Positions 1 to 8,883 of a stretch of DNA of 64,000 nucleotides are shown piece after piece (positions within the stretch are counted from its first letter, which is position 1; the number at the start of each line of letters is the position of its first letter). A program made the translations under genes and the position numbers. Source of the stretch: Pseudomonas cuatrocienegasensis (lineage in GTDB: Bacteria; Pseudomonadota; Gammaproteobacteria; Pseudomonadales; Pseudomonadaceae). The notes beneath the pieces are model-generated. The model saw nothing but the letters and a program-made list of their open reading frames with translations. It did not search any database and was not told the origin of the DNA. The stretch spans positions 248,001 through 312,000 of the forward strand of contig NZ_FOFP01000001.1 in NCBI RefSeq assembly GCF_900110925.1, given 5' to 3'.

Positions 1-241
1 CGCCTGGCGCGGGATATTCGACGCTGTACAGCGCAGGAGGGAAGCCTCTGAAGTCATGCCAGGTTTGTGGCCGGGCGCCGCTGCTGACGCGCAGTGCCTG
101 GCTTTCCCAGTGGGCGGAGACAATCACGATGGCTGTGGGCCGCGGCATACGACTGGCCAGTTGCACGAGAGCTGGGCCGCTGGCGCCAGGTTCAAGGGCC
201 AGCATGGGCGAACCATGGGAAATGAAAAGGCTGGGTAGCAT
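1..241 (-). CDS. DODA-type extradiol ring-opening dioxygenase (partial, N-terminal 80 residues)
   Basis: Reading leftward from an ATG preceded by AGGAG, the frame stays open to the window edge and begins MLPSLFISHGSPMLALEPG. It then carries PTAIVIVSAHWES and a WHDFRGFP...LYSVEYPAPG segment. The HGSP and SAHWE histidine motifs and the DFxGFP..Y...YPAPG stretch are typical of the LigB/YgiD (4,5-DOPA extradiol dioxygenase) family, cytoplasmic metal enzymes that open catechol-type rings. Only about a third of the roughly 260-residue protein is present because the window cuts it. The physiological substrate in Pseudomonas is unknown. The family call is fairly sure; the substrate is not. Confidence 0.85.
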   Translation of the reverse strand, partial: MLPSLFISHGSPMLALEPGASGPALVQLASRMPRPTAIVIVSAHWESQALRVSSGARPQTWHDFRGFPPALYSVEYPAPG

Positions 242-353
242 GGGAGGCTCCTGATCGATGGGCCATCTTTGATCAGGGGTCGCAGGGGATCAAACAGGGA
301 AATTCGAGCGCAGTAATCGACTTTCTCGATCAGTCGATCGTACAGGCAAAAGA

Positions 354-375
354 AAGGCGACCCGCAGGTCGCCTT
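354..375 (-). terminator. Intrinsic terminator downstream of htpX
   Basis: The arms AAGGCGAC and GTCGCCTT enclose a 6-nt loop. On the minus strand the stem is followed by TTTCTTTTG. It lies 20 bp past the htpX stop codon, as expected for a Rho-independent terminator. Confidence 0.8.
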
Positions 376-394
376 GTCCAGGTGGTGCTGAGTA

Positions 395-1267
395 TCAGCC
401 GCGCTGACGCAGCGCTTCGATACGGTCTTCCAGTGGCGGGTGGGTCAGCAGCAGCCCAGCCAGGCCGTTTTTCAGGCCGCCATTGATGCCGAAGGCCGTC
501 AGGCTGGAAGGCATCTCAACGGGAACCCCTTGCTCGGCGCGCAGGCGTTGCAGGGCGGCGATCATCGCGCCTGTACCCGCCAGGCGGGCACCGGCTTCGT
601 CGGCCTTGAACTCACGTTTACGCGAGAACCACATGACAATGATGCTGGCCAGAATACCAAGGACCAGTTCGGCGAAGATGGTTGCCACGAAATAGCCGAT
701 ACCCGGGCCGTCTTCGTTTTTGAGGATGACCTTGTCGACGAAGTTGCCGAAGATCCGCGCGAAGAACATCACGAAGGTGTTCACCACGCCCTGGATCAGT
801 GCCAGGGTGACCATGTCGCCATTGGCCACGTGACCAATCTCGTGGGCCAGTACTGCACGCACTTCGTCGGGCGAGAAGCGCTCCAGCAGCCCTTGACTGA
901 CGGCGACCAGGGCGTCGTTCTTGTTCCAGCCGGTGGCGAAGGCGTTCGACTCATAGGCCGGAAAGATGCCAACTTCCGGCATCTTGATACCGGCTTCGCG
1001 CGACAGCTCCTCGACAGTCTGCAGCAGCCACTGTTCATGGCGGGTGCGCGGCTGGGTGATGATTTCGGTCTTGGTGCTCATCTTCGCCATCCACTTGGAC
1101 AGGAACAGCGAGATAAGCGAGCCGGCAAAACCGAATACGGCACAGAAAACCAACAGGCTTCCGTAGTTCTGGCCGGTAAAACGATCCACCCCCAACAACT
1201 TGAGGGTGATACTGGCGATGATCAACACCGCCATGTTGGTAGCCAGGAACAGCAAAATGCGCATCAT
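395..1267 (-). CDS. htpX: Heat-shock membrane zinc protease HtpX
   Basis: HtpX is an inner-membrane M48 metalloprotease that degrades misfolded membrane proteins alongside FtsH. The 290 residues match the family length. Two N-terminal membrane segments (about residues 4-25 and 37-57) are followed by the zinc motif HEIGH at 142-146. A third ligand glutamate lies in the [10 protein letters not shown] region, after another hydrophobic stretch at about 155-215. The start is one of two consecutive ATGs, behind GAGGAG at rather long spacing. A plausible heat-shock promoter lies upstream and a terminator downstream, so it is probably monocistronic. Identification is essentially certain. Confidence 0.97.
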   Translation of the reverse strand: MMRILLFLATNMAVLIIASITLKLLGVDRFTGQNYGSLLVFCAVFGFAGSLISLFLSKWMAKMSTKTEIITQPRTRHEQWLLQTVEELSREAGIKMPEVGIFPAYESNAFATGWNKNDALVAVSQGLLERFSPDEVRAVLAHEIGHVANGDMVTLALIQGVVNTFVMFFARIFGNFVDKVILKNEDGPGIGYFVATIFAELVLGILASIIVMWFSRKREFKADEAGARLAGTGAMIAALQRLRAEQGVPVEMPSSLTAFGINGGLKNGLAGLLLTHPPLEDRIEALRQRG

Positions 1268-1315
1268 GGTGTGAAACGACTCCTCAAAGGGATAGATGTG
1301 TTCAATATGCCGGCT

Positions 1316-1345
1316 ATATAAGGGCGGGCACCCCGGCGCTTCAAC
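1316..1345 (-). promoter_or_regulatory. Candidate sigma-32 promoter for htpX
   Basis: On the minus strand, GTTGAA is followed after 15 nt by CCCTTATAT. This resembles the sigma-32 consensus CTTGAA / CCCCAT-T at accepted spacing. It lies about 50-80 bp upstream of the htpX start, a gene known to be heat-inducible in other bacteria. The call rests on pattern only. Confidence 0.5.
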
Positions 1346-1429
1346 CTAGGGACTATTTCAAACTATGTCGCTGCCCATCTGCGTGGGCTGCAGGTGGGAT
1401 ATTTGTGCCGTGCCAATGCCAGCGGGCAC

Positions 1430-1912
1430 TCAGTCATCGACGTCATCGGCCTGTTGTTTGGTTGCGGCCGGCTTGGGTTCGCTCAGGTTGCTTGCGAACA
1501 GTAGGCGGGTAAGGCGGGCGATACGTTCACTGTGGTGCTGCGCCAGGGCGTCACGCAGTTGAAAGGCCAGCGTGCCCTGTACGCGACGTACGCTCGGTGG
1601 CAGTGCCTCGCCGTCGGTTAGCGCATGAAGTGTGCTGCGGCTCAAGCGCAGAAAGCCTTTTTCGCTGAGCACGGCCTGGTCGAGGGCGTCGTAGGCGATG
1701 GTGCTTTCGAAACGCAGGTAGCCTTCTTCGGCCAGCCACAGCAGAGTGCCGAGGCAGGCTTGGTGGCGTTTGCTCGGTAGGCCGAACTCGTCCGGCTCTT
1801 CGCGGCCGATCAGGTCTTCGACATACAGGTCGATACGTCGCGGAAAGGCCTGGTACAGCGCCAGCAGGCCCGCCGCGGCGTCCTTGTAGAAGTCGTCGAT
1901 ATGCAGGTCCAT
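1430..1912 (-). CDS. Conserved hypothetical protein, 160 residues
   Basis: I recognise no domain. The protein is soluble and mostly helical, with a conserved-looking N-terminus (MDLHIDDFYKDAAAGLL) and a polar, alanine-rich C-terminal tail ending in DDVDD. No signal peptide or membrane segment is evident. Its ATG overlaps the TGA of the upstream SDR gene (TGATG), so the two are probably translationally coupled and co-transcribed with alaA. From memory, a hypothetical protein occupies this place in P. aeruginosa too. The function cannot be assigned. Confidence 0.8.
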   Translation of the reverse strand: MDLHIDDFYKDAAAGLLALYQAFPRRIDLYVEDLIGREEPDEFGLPSKRHQACLGTLLWLAEEGYLRFESTIAYDALDQAVLSEKGFLRLSRSTLHALTDGEALPPSVRRVQGTLAFQLRDALAQHHSERIARLTRLLFASNLSEPKPAATKQQADDVDD

Positions 1913-2658
1913 CAGAGGCGCGCCACCAGCGCGGTGGGCAGCAGTGGCAGCAGGCGGCCAAGGATCGCCCAGGGCCAGCCCGGTACGTAGGCCAGTGCGC
2001 GTTTACGGTCGATATGCCGGGCAATCAGGCGTGCGCCTCGCTCGACGGGAATCAGGAAGGGCCGGCTGCGCAGGCTGGCATTGAGTGGGGTGTCGATATA
2101 TCCCGGCAGAATCAGGCTGGTCGCCAGGGTTGTGTGGTGCAGTTCGGCACGCAGCGCTTCCATGTAGCGGATCAGCCCTGCCTTGCTTGCCGAGTAGGCG
2201 GCGTTGCGCGGCAGGCCGCGCTGTCCAGCGACCGAGGCGATGGCGACCAGGTGGCCGTGGCCTTGCTCGCGAAACAGCGCGCAGGCCGCGTCCAGGCAGG
2301 CGATGGTGCCGAGCAGGTTGGTTTCCAGGGTCAGTTTGTCGCGCTCGAACTGGCCTTCGCTGCCGCTGCGTCCACCCTGGGCGATGCCGGCGTTGGCGAT
2401 GATGCCGTCGAGCCCGCCGAGGGCGTGCGCGGCCAGGCCGACCACGTCTTTGCAGGCTGCGTAGTCGGTAACATCCAGTGGCAGAACAACAGCCTGACGG
2501 CCGTGGCGCTCACGCAGGCTATGGGCCAGGTTGTGCAGCGCGTCTTCGCGCCGCGCCGCCAGGGCCAGGTCGAAACCCTGGGCGGCGAGGGCGTGGGCCA
2601 GGGCTTCGCCAATGCCGGAGCTGGCGCCGGTGAGCAGGTAGCGAGGGGCCGCAGGCAT
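1912..2658 (-). CDS. Short-chain dehydrogenase/reductase
   Basis: A classical SDR of 248 residues. The Rossmann glycine motif TGASSGIG lies at about 9-16, NAG at about 89-91, the catalytic serine in IASVAG, and YSASK at about 155-159. The family reduces or oxidises small carbonyl/alcohol substrates with NAD(P)H. The C-terminal segment (GWPWAILGRLLPLLPTALVARL) is hydrophobic, so peripheral membrane association is possible. It starts 12 bp after alaA and overlaps the next gene by one base, giving an alaA-SDR-hypothetical operon. The substrate is unknown. Confidence 0.9.
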   Translation of the reverse strand: MPAAPRYLLTGASSGIGEALAHALAAQGFDLALAARREDALHNLAHSLRERHGRQAVVLPLDVTDYAACKDVVGLAAHALGGLDGIIANAGIAQGGRSGSEGQFERDKLTLETNLLGTIACLDAACALFREQGHGHLVAIASVAGQRGLPRNAAYSASKAGLIRYMEALRAELHHTTLATSLILPGYIDTPLNASLRSRPFLIPVERGARLIARHIDRKRALAYVPGWPWAILGRLLPLLPTALVARL

Positions 2659-2670
2659 GGCGTGCTCCGT

Positions 2671-3882
2671 TTATTGTCGGTAGGTTTTCAGAAAGTTGCC
2701 GATGCGCCCGATGGCCATCTCCAGCTCATCCACGCGCGGCAGGGTGACCACGCGGAAGTGATCCGGCCACGGCCAGTTGAAGGCAGTGCCCTGGACGATC
2801 AGCAGTTTTTCCGAGAGCAGCAGATCGAGGACGAATTTCTCGTCGTTATGGATCGGGCAAACCTTGGGGTCGATCTTCGGGAAGGCATAGAGCGCACCCA
2901 TCGGCTTGACGCAGCTGACGCCCGGGATGTCGTTGAGCAGCTCCCAGGTGCGGTTGCGCTGCTCCAGCAGGCGGCCTTGCGGCAGCACCAGGTCATTGAT
3001 GCTCTGGTAGCCGCCCAGGGCGGTCTGGATCGCATGCTGGCTCGGCACGTTGGCGCACAGGCGCATGTTGGCGAGGATGTCGATGCCTTCGATATAGCTC
3101 TGTGCGCGGTGCTTGGGGCCGGAAATTGCCACCCAGCCTGAACGGAAACCCGCCACGCGGTAGCTCTTGGACAGGCCGTTGAAGGTCAGGCAGAGCACGT
3201 CCGGGGCCAGGGAGGCGGTGCAGATGTGCTGGGCTTCGTCGTAGAGAATCTTGTCGTAGATTTCGTCGGAGAACACCACCAGGTTGTGCTGGCGGGCGAG
3301 CTCGACGATGTCCTGCAACACCTCGCGCGAGTACACCGCGCCGGTTGGGTTGTTCGGGTTGATCAGCACCAGGGCTTTGGTGTTGGGGGTGATCTTGGCG
3401 CGCATGTCGGCGATATCAGGGAACCAGCCGGCCTGCTCGTCACACAGGTAGTGCACCGGCTTGCCACCGGACAGCGCCACGGCCGCAGTCCACAGCGGGT
3501 AGTCGGGCGCCGGGATGAGCACTTCGTCACCATTGTTGAGCAGCGCCTGCATGGCCATGACGATCAGTTCGGACACGCCGTTGCCCAGGTAGATATCCTC
3601 AATGCCGATGCCTTCGACCTGCTTTTGCTGGTAGTACTGCATCACCGCTTTACGGGCGCTGAACAGACCTTTGGAGTCGCTGTAGCCTTGGGCCGTAGGC
3701 AGGTTGCGAATAACGTCCTGGAGAATTTCCTCGGGGGCCTCGAAACCAAACGGCGCCGGGTTGCCGATATTCAGCTTGAGGATGCGCTGGCCTTCCTCTT
3801 CGAGACGCTTGGCGTGCTTGAGCACCGGCCCACGGATGTCGTAGCAGACATTGGCGAGCTTGTTCGATTTGCTGAACTGCAT
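2671..3882 (-). CDS. alaA: Glutamate-pyruvate (alanine) aminotransferase AlaA
   Basis: This PLP-dependent class I aminotransferase interconverts pyruvate plus glutamate with alanine plus 2-oxoglutarate. The 403-residue protein begins MQFSKSNKLANVCYDIRGPV. It contains the NPNNPTGA substrate-binding stretch, SDEIYDKI, and the PLP-lysine motif LSKSYRVAGFRSGW. The frame stays open for a further 178 codons upstream, but that extension has no aminotransferase similarity and the ATG used here matches AlaA orthologues. It heads the alaA-SDR-hypothetical operon and is divergent from msrB. Confidence 0.93.
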   Translation of the reverse strand: MQFSKSNKLANVCYDIRGPVLKHAKRLEEEGQRILKLNIGNPAPFGFEAPEEILQDVIRNLPTAQGYSDSKGLFSARKAVMQYYQQKQVEGIGIEDIYLGNGVSELIVMAMQALLNNGDEVLIPAPDYPLWTAAVALSGGKPVHYLCDEQAGWFPDIADMRAKITPNTKALVLINPNNPTGAVYSREVLQDIVELARQHNLVVFSDEIYDKILYDEAQHICTASLAPDVLCLTFNGLSKSYRVAGFRSGWVAISGPKHRAQSYIEGIDILANMRLCANVPSQHAIQTALGGYQSINDLVLPQGRLLEQRNRTWELLNDIPGVSCVKPMGALYAFPKIDPKVCPIHNDEKFVLDLLLSEKLLIVQGTAFNWPWPDHFRVVTLPRVDELEMAIGRIGNFLKTYRQ

Positions 3883-4101
3883 GTGGGGTTCCCGAGAGGT
3901 GAGGCGCTGTTGAACAACCTTGTAAAAGACTCGATCGCTTGAGCCTTGGCAGGCTGTAACGCCGGTGACAGACTGGCGTCGAATGATACGTCGCAGCCTG
4001 ATCTTGGCAAAGGTGCCTACCGGGCTTTTTTGCGGTGTGCCCACCAAGGTATGCGGCGTCAACAATCGCTTCGGCGATTTTTCACTTGAGGAGTATGTGT
4101 C

Positions 4102-4497
4102 GTGGATAAGCTCGAGAAACCTCTGGATGCCTGGCGCGAAGAGCTGTCGGACACTCAGTTTCATGTGTGTCGCCTGGGTGGCACCGAACGCGCTTTCACC
4201 GGCGAATACCATGACAGCAAGACCCCAGGCATTTACCACTGCGCCTGTTGCGGCGAGGCCTTGTTCGATTCGGATGCCAAGTTCGATTCCGGCAGCGGTT
4301 GGCCCAGCTACTTTCAGCCGCTGGGCAAGGATGTCATCACCAGCGTCGACGACTTCAGCCACGGCATGCACCGCATCGAGGTGAAATGCGGGCGCTGTGA
4401 CGCGCACCTGGGCCACGTATTCCCTGACGGTCCGGCGCCGACTGGGCTGCGTTACTGCATAAACTCGGTATCGCTGAAGCTGGTGCCGCGCAGCTAG
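4102..4497 (+). CDS. msrB: Peptide-methionine (R)-S-oxide reductase MsrB
   Basis: MsrB repairs methionine-R-sulfoxide in proteins using thioredoxin. The 131 residues include two zinc-binding CxxC pairs (C47/C50 and C96/C99) and the catalytic RYCINS cysteine at 119. The SGSGWPSY segment has serine where some homologues carry a resolving cysteine. The start is GTG (protein [11 protein letters not shown]), with GAGGAG eight bases upstream. An ATG seven bases earlier is out of frame and stops at once. It lies next to gpx and ospR, forming a peroxide/oxidised-methionine defence cluster. Confidence 0.95.
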   Translation: MDKLEKPLDAWREELSDTQFHVCRLGGTERAFTGEYHDSKTPGIYHCACCGEALFDSDAKFDSGSGWPSYFQPLGKDVITSVDDFSHGMHRIEVKCGRCDAHLGHVFPDGPAPTGLRYCINSVSLKLVPRS

Positions 4498-4556
4498 CTG
4501 TGTGTGGCAGGTTCGACCTATGGCTCGCCATCAGCGGGCCTTATTTTTCTGAATAT

Positions 4557-4587
4557 AAATAGTGTGCAATTCAATTGCGCACTATTT
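4557..4587. promoter_or_regulatory. Palindromic OspR/OhrR-type operator upstream of gpx
   Basis: Fifteen-base arms AAATAGTGTGCAATT and AATTGCGCACTATTT surround a single central C, matching at 14 of 15 positions. The CAATT-C-AATTG core resembles OhrR-class MarR boxes. It lies 30 bp upstream of the gpx start, in the gpx-ospR operon whose second gene encodes such a regulator. It is probably the autoregulatory site. The hairpin might also help terminate msrB transcription. Confidence 0.7.
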
Positions 4588-4616
4588 TGGTTGCCTCATT
4601 TCTGTAGGGTTTCGCC

Positions 4617-5102
4617 ATGACCGATAAATTGTTCGATATTCCGCTGACCACCATCAAAGGTGAGCAGACCACGCTCGCCGATTTCGCCGGCAAGGCCGTG
4701 CTGGTGGTCAATACCGCCAGCAAATGTGGGTTCACCCCGCAGTACAAGGGGCTGGAGAGTCTCTGGCAGCAATACAAGGATCGTGGTCTGGTTGTGCTGG
4801 GTTTCCCTTGCAATCAGTTCGGCAAGCAGGAGCCGGGCAATGAAGGGGCGATTTCCGAGTTCTGCGAGTTGAATTTCGGGGTCACCTTTCCACTGTTCAA
4901 GAAGGTCGATGTCAACGGCGCGGATGCTCATCCGCTGTTCGTGCAGGTCAAGAAGCGTGCCCCGGGTCTATTGGGGAGTCAGGGCATCAAATGGAACTTC
5001 ACCAAGTTCCTGATCAGTGCCGACGGCAGCCAGGTCAAGCGTTTCGCCCCTACCACCAAGCCGCAAGACCTGACTGCCGAGATCGAAGCCCTGCTCAAAT
5101 GA
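4617..5102 (+). CDS. Glutathione/thioredoxin peroxidase (Gpx family)
   Basis: A cysteine-type peroxidase of 161 residues that reduces hydrogen and organic peroxides. The family signatures are all present: NTASKCGFTPQY with the peroxidatic C37, LGFPCNQFGKQEPG with Q71, and KWNFTKFL with W126/N127. No signal peptide is seen, so it is cytoplasmic. It overlaps ospR by four bases (ATGA) and sits behind a strong palindrome, implying repression by OspR that is relieved by oxidants. It corresponds to PA2826 by memory of gene order. Confidence 0.93.
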   Translation: MTDKLFDIPLTTIKGEQTTLADFAGKAVLVVNTASKCGFTPQYKGLESLWQQYKDRGLVVLGFPCNQFGKQEPGNEGAISEFCELNFGVTFPLFKKVDVNGADAHPLFVQVKKRAPGLLGSQGIKWNFTKFLISADGSQVKRFAPTTKPQDLTAEIEALLK

Positions 5103-5560
5103 GTGATTTCGATGCATCCCTGCAGTTGGACAACCAGCTGTGTTTCAAGCTGTATGCCGCCTCGCGGACCGTCATTCGCGGTTATAAGCCGATGCTCGAA
5201 GCGCTTGGCCTGACCTACCCGCAGTACCTGGTGATGCTGGTGCTCTGGGAGTGGCAGGGCAGTCCGCCGGCGCAACCTACGGTCAAGGCCCTGGGCGCGC
5301 GGTTGCAGCTCGATTCAGGCACGCTGACCCCCTTGCTCAAGCGCCTGCAGCAACTTGGCCTATTGCGGCGTCAGCGCGGTGCTGTGGATGAGCGCGAGGT
5401 GCACCTGTACCTGAGTGAGGCGGGCCAGGCCTTGCAGACTCGGGTCGCGCCGCTCAAGCACGCGCTGCTGTGTCAGCATGGTGTCGATACGCAGGAGTTG
5501 GACCGTTTACGCTTGCAGCTGGGCGAGCTGCTGGATCGCCTGAACCCGGTCAATAATTAG
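5099..5560 (+). CDS. ospR: MarR/OhrR-family redox regulator OspR
   Basis: A 153-residue winged-helix MarR-family regulator. The N-terminal redox-sensing cysteine (C15 in LDNQLCFKLYAASR) and the TYPQYLVMLVLWE segment are typical of the OhrR branch. The wing motif RGAVDEREVHLYLSEAG is also present. A second cysteine occurs near the C-terminus (HALLCQHG). The ATG overlaps the gpx stop, so I prefer it to an open extension upstream. In P. aeruginosa, OspR represses itself and the adjacent gpx and links oxidative stress to pigment and virulence. The same arrangement is seen here. Confidence 0.88.
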   Translation: MSDFDASLQLDNQLCFKLYAASRTVIRGYKPMLEALGLTYPQYLVMLVLWEWQGSPPAQPTVKALGARLQLDSGTLTPLLKRLQQLGLLRRQRGAVDEREVHLYLSEAGQALQTRVAPLKHALLCQHGVDTQELDRLRLQLGELLDRLNPVNN

Positions 5561-5571
5561 AACCTCTGTGT

Positions 5572-7890
5572 TCAGTCATCAGTGGCAGGCAGCCATTGGT
5601 TCAGCAGGCTGGCCAATTCGTCGCGGCGAAAGGGTTTGGCCAGGTAATCGTTCATGCCTGCGGCGCGACAGCGCTCGCGTTCATCCGGCAGGGCATTGGC
5701 CGTTAGCGCGATGATCGGTAAATCCGCGTAGCGGACGTCCTGGCGGATGCGCCGACTGGCCTCGTAGCCGTCCATAACGGGCATATTGCAGTCCATCAGC
5801 ACCAGGTCCACGGTCTCGCGGGTGAGCATATCGAGGGCCTCGGCGCCCTGGTTAGCCAGCAGGACATCGTGCCCGAGTTTGCCAAGCATCCCTTTGGCGA
5901 CCAGTTGATTGACCGCATTGTCCTCGACCAGCAGCACACGGCGGCGCGTGCTGTTCTGGGTTGCCGCGGGGCTGCTGCTGGCCGCCGTAAGCGGTTGTGG
6001 CGTCAGCCGGCGTTGCAGCACTTGCAGCAGGGAGTGGCGCGACAGTGGGTGAGGCAGTTGCTCAAGCGGCGCCAACGCACGCGCCTCTGCAGCCGGCAGA
6101 AAGCTGCCGTAGCGGGTGACCAGCAGAATGGGTACCGGGTTGCTGCTGCGCAGGGTCGGGAGGCATTCCGGGCAGTCGCTGATCAATAGGTCGACGCTTA
6201 AGCCGGCCAGGCTGGCGTCGGTGTCCAGTCGTTGATACGCCAGACCCCAGGCTGGCAGTGTCTGTTCGAGTACCGCGGCCAGGCCGGAGCGACTGGACGT
6301 CAGTGCAACCACGCGACCCTTGAGGTGCGGCACGCTTGCTGGGCCGTCCTGGCTGTGCAGCGGCAGACTGGCTGTAAAGCAACTGCCGAAACCCTCCTGG
6401 CTGCTGACCTCCAGCTTCCCGCGCATTGCCTCGCATAACCGACGGGTCAAGGCCAGGCCCAGCCCTGTGCCGCCGAATTGCCGGGCGATGCCCGCACCGC
6501 CCTGGGCGAAGGGTTGGAAAATACGATTGATTGCCGCCTCGGCAATGCCGATACCCGTGTCGCGCACATGGATGGCTACGCCTTCGGCAGTGCGCTCGAC
6601 CTGGACGTCGACCCGGCCGAAGCGGGTGAATTTCAAGGCATTGGACAACAGGTTGCTGACAATCTGGCGCACCCGCGTCGGGTCACCGGCCAACTGGACA
6701 GGCAATTGCGGGTCGATCAGGCAGGTCAGCTCTACGCCAGGAGAGGCGTTCTGCGAGAGCAGGCTGGCGGTGTCTTCGACCAGGTTGCCCAGGTTGAAGG
6801 GAATCTGTTCGAGCTCCAGTTGGCCGGCTTCGAACTTGGACAGGTCGAGAATATCGTTGAGCAGTTCGACCAGCACCGTGCCCGAGTCATGGGCGATCGA
6901 CAGTTGCTGGCGCTGCTCGCTGTTCAGTGGGCCATCCAGGGACAGCGCGAGCATGCCGAGCAGGCCATTGAGCGGGGTACGGATTTCGTGGCTCATGTTG
7001 GCCAGAAAGGCCGAGCGCGCCTGGGCCATGTCCAGGGCCTGGCGGCGTGCGGCTTCCAGCTCGTGGTTCGATTCGATCAAGCGCTGGTTGGTGGCGCTGA
7101 GTTCGTTGGTACGCGCTGACACGATGTTTTCCAGCTCGCTCAGGTATTGGGTCAGGCGATCTTCTGCGCCACGGCGCTGCTCGATTTCTGTGCTGATGCT
7201 GTCCAGATGCTGATTGGTAACCTGTACCAGGATGCCGATTTCGTCGTGCTCATGGCCAGGCGGGCAGGGCAGGCGTGTGCGGTCGGGGCTGCTCAGGTCG
7301 CGCTCGCTGAGCGCGCGGATGACCTGGACCAGCGGTTTGGTCAGCATGAAATAGAACAGCACCAGCAGAATCAGCGACAACAGCAGGCTGCGGGCGAAGC
7401 CGGTGGCCAGGGTGAGCAGGGCGCGGTTGAGGAAGTGGCTGCCGAATGCGTAGGTGTCTACTTCCAGTTTGAGAAAACCCAAGGCTTCACCCGGGGCGTG
7501 GCTGATGGCGAGAGGTGTCGCAAAGTGCCGGCGCGAGCCGAACAGTGAATCGCTGAACACCCGGTAGCGGCTTTCCAGGGCCGGGCGGCTGACACTGGCC
7601 AGGGGCCGGTCGGCCGTATCGACGAGGGCTGCACTGATCACGGCCGGCGAGCGCAGCAGGCCCATGACCAGTTCCTGGGCCAGCTCGGCGTCGATGTTGT
7701 AGGTAATGCGGGCGGCGGGATTGTTGCTGATTTCCAGCAGGGCATGAATCTCGCGGTTGATGGAGGCGTCTTCGCTGGCATAATCAATGCCCACCTGAAT
7801 CAGGCTGAGCGCGGTCCCCAGGATAAACGCCACCAGCACGGTCAACCCGGCCTGTTTGAATGAAAGGCGCTGTGTGAGCGATAGATCCAT
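5572..7890 (-). CDS. sagS: Hybrid sensor histidine kinase SagS
   Basis: This inner-membrane hybrid kinase has 772 residues from the ATG at MDLSLTQRLSFKQ. A GTG start 22 codons upstream is possible but less convincing. It has TM1 at about 10-33, a periplasmic sensor domain to about 155, TM2 at about 168-183 and a HAMP-like linker. The HisKA motif SHEIRTPLNG follows with H301, then HATPase boxes (DTGIGI, FGGTGLGLAL), a degenerate receiver-like stretch, and a C-terminal receiver with LMDCNMP (D700). In P. aeruginosa SagS signals through HptB and BfiS in the motile-to-sessile switch. The position next to ospR is conserved. The gene is convergent with ospR, only 11 bp away. Confidence 0.88.
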   Translation of the reverse strand: MDLSLTQRLSFKQAGLTVLVAFILGTALSLIQVGIDYASEDASINREIHALLEISNNPAARITYNIDAELAQELVMGLLRSPAVISAALVDTADRPLASVSRPALESRYRVFSDSLFGSRRHFATPLAISHAPGEALGFLKLEVDTYAFGSHFLNRALLTLATGFARSLLLSLILLVLFYFMLTKPLVQVIRALSERDLSSPDRTRLPCPPGHEHDEIGILVQVTNQHLDSISTEIEQRRGAEDRLTQYLSELENIVSARTNELSATNQRLIESNHELEAARRQALDMAQARSAFLANMSHEIRTPLNGLLGMLALSLDGPLNSEQRQQLSIAHDSGTVLVELLNDILDLSKFEAGQLELEQIPFNLGNLVEDTASLLSQNASPGVELTCLIDPQLPVQLAGDPTRVRQIVSNLLSNALKFTRFGRVDVQVERTAEGVAIHVRDTGIGIAEAAINRIFQPFAQGGAGIARQFGGTGLGLALTRRLCEAMRGKLEVSSQEGFGSCFTASLPLHSQDGPASVPHLKGRVVALTSSRSGLAAVLEQTLPAWGLAYQRLDTDASLAGLSVDLLISDCPECLPTLRSSNPVPILLVTRYGSFLPAAEARALAPLEQLPHPLSRHSLLQVLQRRLTPQPLTAASSSPAATQNSTRRRVLLVEDNAVNQLVAKGMLGKLGHDVLLANQGAEALDMLTRETVDLVLMDCNMPVMDGYEASRRIRQDVRYADLPIIALTANALPDERERCRAAGMNDYLAKPFRRDELASLLNQWLPATDD

Positions 7891-7992
7891 GGTTGAGGTT
7901 GTCTCGTATCCGTCCGTTGCCAAGCATAGCCCATCTGCCTCGTCACTCGGCAGCACGCGGCGGCGGCATTTTCTTCCAGCAAGGAGCCTGCC

Positions 7993-8883
7993 ATGCAGTC
8001 CCCGTTAGATGCGTTTCTGGCTCGCGCCGATCAGCTGATGAGCCGGCTAGAACCCCTATTGCCTGTGGTCAGGACGCCCATCGACTGGGCGCAGTGCCTG
8101 GCCGCGCGTTGGCACCGTGAAGGTAGCAGCGGTTATCTGCAACCGTTGGCCGTAAGCCTGGACCTGAGCCTGAGCGATCTGATTGGCGTCGATACCCAGT
8201 GCGAGCAACTGGCGCGCAATACCCGCCAGTTTGTCCAGGGCCTACCGGCCAACCACGCCTTGCTGTGGGGCGCCCGTGGTACGGGAAAATCCTCGCTGGT
8301 GCGCGCTTTGCTGACCGAGCATGCGGCTAACGGCCTGCGCCTGATCGAGATCGAGCGCGATCATCTGGCCGATCTGCCACGGCTCGTGGAGCAACTTCAG
8401 CACCTGCCCCAGCGCTTCGTGCTGTTCTGTGATGACCTCTCGTTCGAGGCGGGCGAGGGTGATTACCGGGTGCTCAAGAGCGTGCTCGATGGCTCGCTGG
8501 AGCGGGCGCCGGACAACCTGTTGCTGTATGCCACGTCCAACCGCCGCCATCTGCTGCCCGAGCGAGAGAGTGACAATGCCAACTGGCAGCGCGTCGATGG
8601 CGAGTTGCACCCCAGCGAGGCGGTCGAGGACAAGATCGCGTTATCCGATCGTTTCGGGCTTTGGCTGTCGTTCTACCCCTTCACCCAAGAACATTTTCTG
8701 TCAGTGGTGCGGCACTGGCTTGAGGTGCACGCCAAGGCGGCAAACCTGACCTGGCAATGGGATGAGGCGCTGGAGAAGGCCGCTATTCGCTGGGCTCTAG
8801 GGCGCGGTAATCGTAATGGCCGCTGCGCCTACCAATTCGCCCGCCATTGGGTGGGCCTGGCCTTGCTGGAGCAACAGACATGA
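7993..8883 (+). CDS. DUF815-family AAA ATPase
   Basis: A 296-residue P-loop ATPase. Walker A is GARGTGKSS (from about 93) and Walker B is FVLFCDDLSFE (D147/D148). A sensor segment LLYATSNRRHLLPE and ENxxWxRVDGE-like text (DNANWQRVDGELHP) are characteristic of DUF815. The substrate and role are unknown. No membrane segments are present. It overlaps the following free-methionine-sulfoxide reductase gene by four bases (ATGA), so they form an operon; the ATPase might have a chaperone-like stress role. Divergent from sagS. Confidence 0.88.
   Translation: MQSPLDAFLARADQLMSRLEPLLPVVRTPIDWAQCLAARWHREGSSGYLQPLAVSLDLSLSDLIGVDTQCEQLARNTRQFVQGLPANHALLWGARGTGKSSLVRALLTEHAANGLRLIEIERDHLADLPRLVEQLQHLPQRFVLFCDDLSFEAGEGDYRVLKSVLDGSLERAPDNLLLYATSNRRHLLPERESDNANWQRVDGELHPSEAVEDKIALSDRFGLWLSFYPFTQEHFLSVVRHWLEVHAKAANLTWQWDEALEKAAIRWALGRGNRNGRCAYQFARHWVGLALLEQQT

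Noticed and set aside
3883..4416. 178-codon in-frame extension upstream of alaA
   Set aside because: It has no aminotransferase similarity, runs antisense across the msrB promoter and most of msrB, and known AlaA proteins begin at MQFSKSNK.
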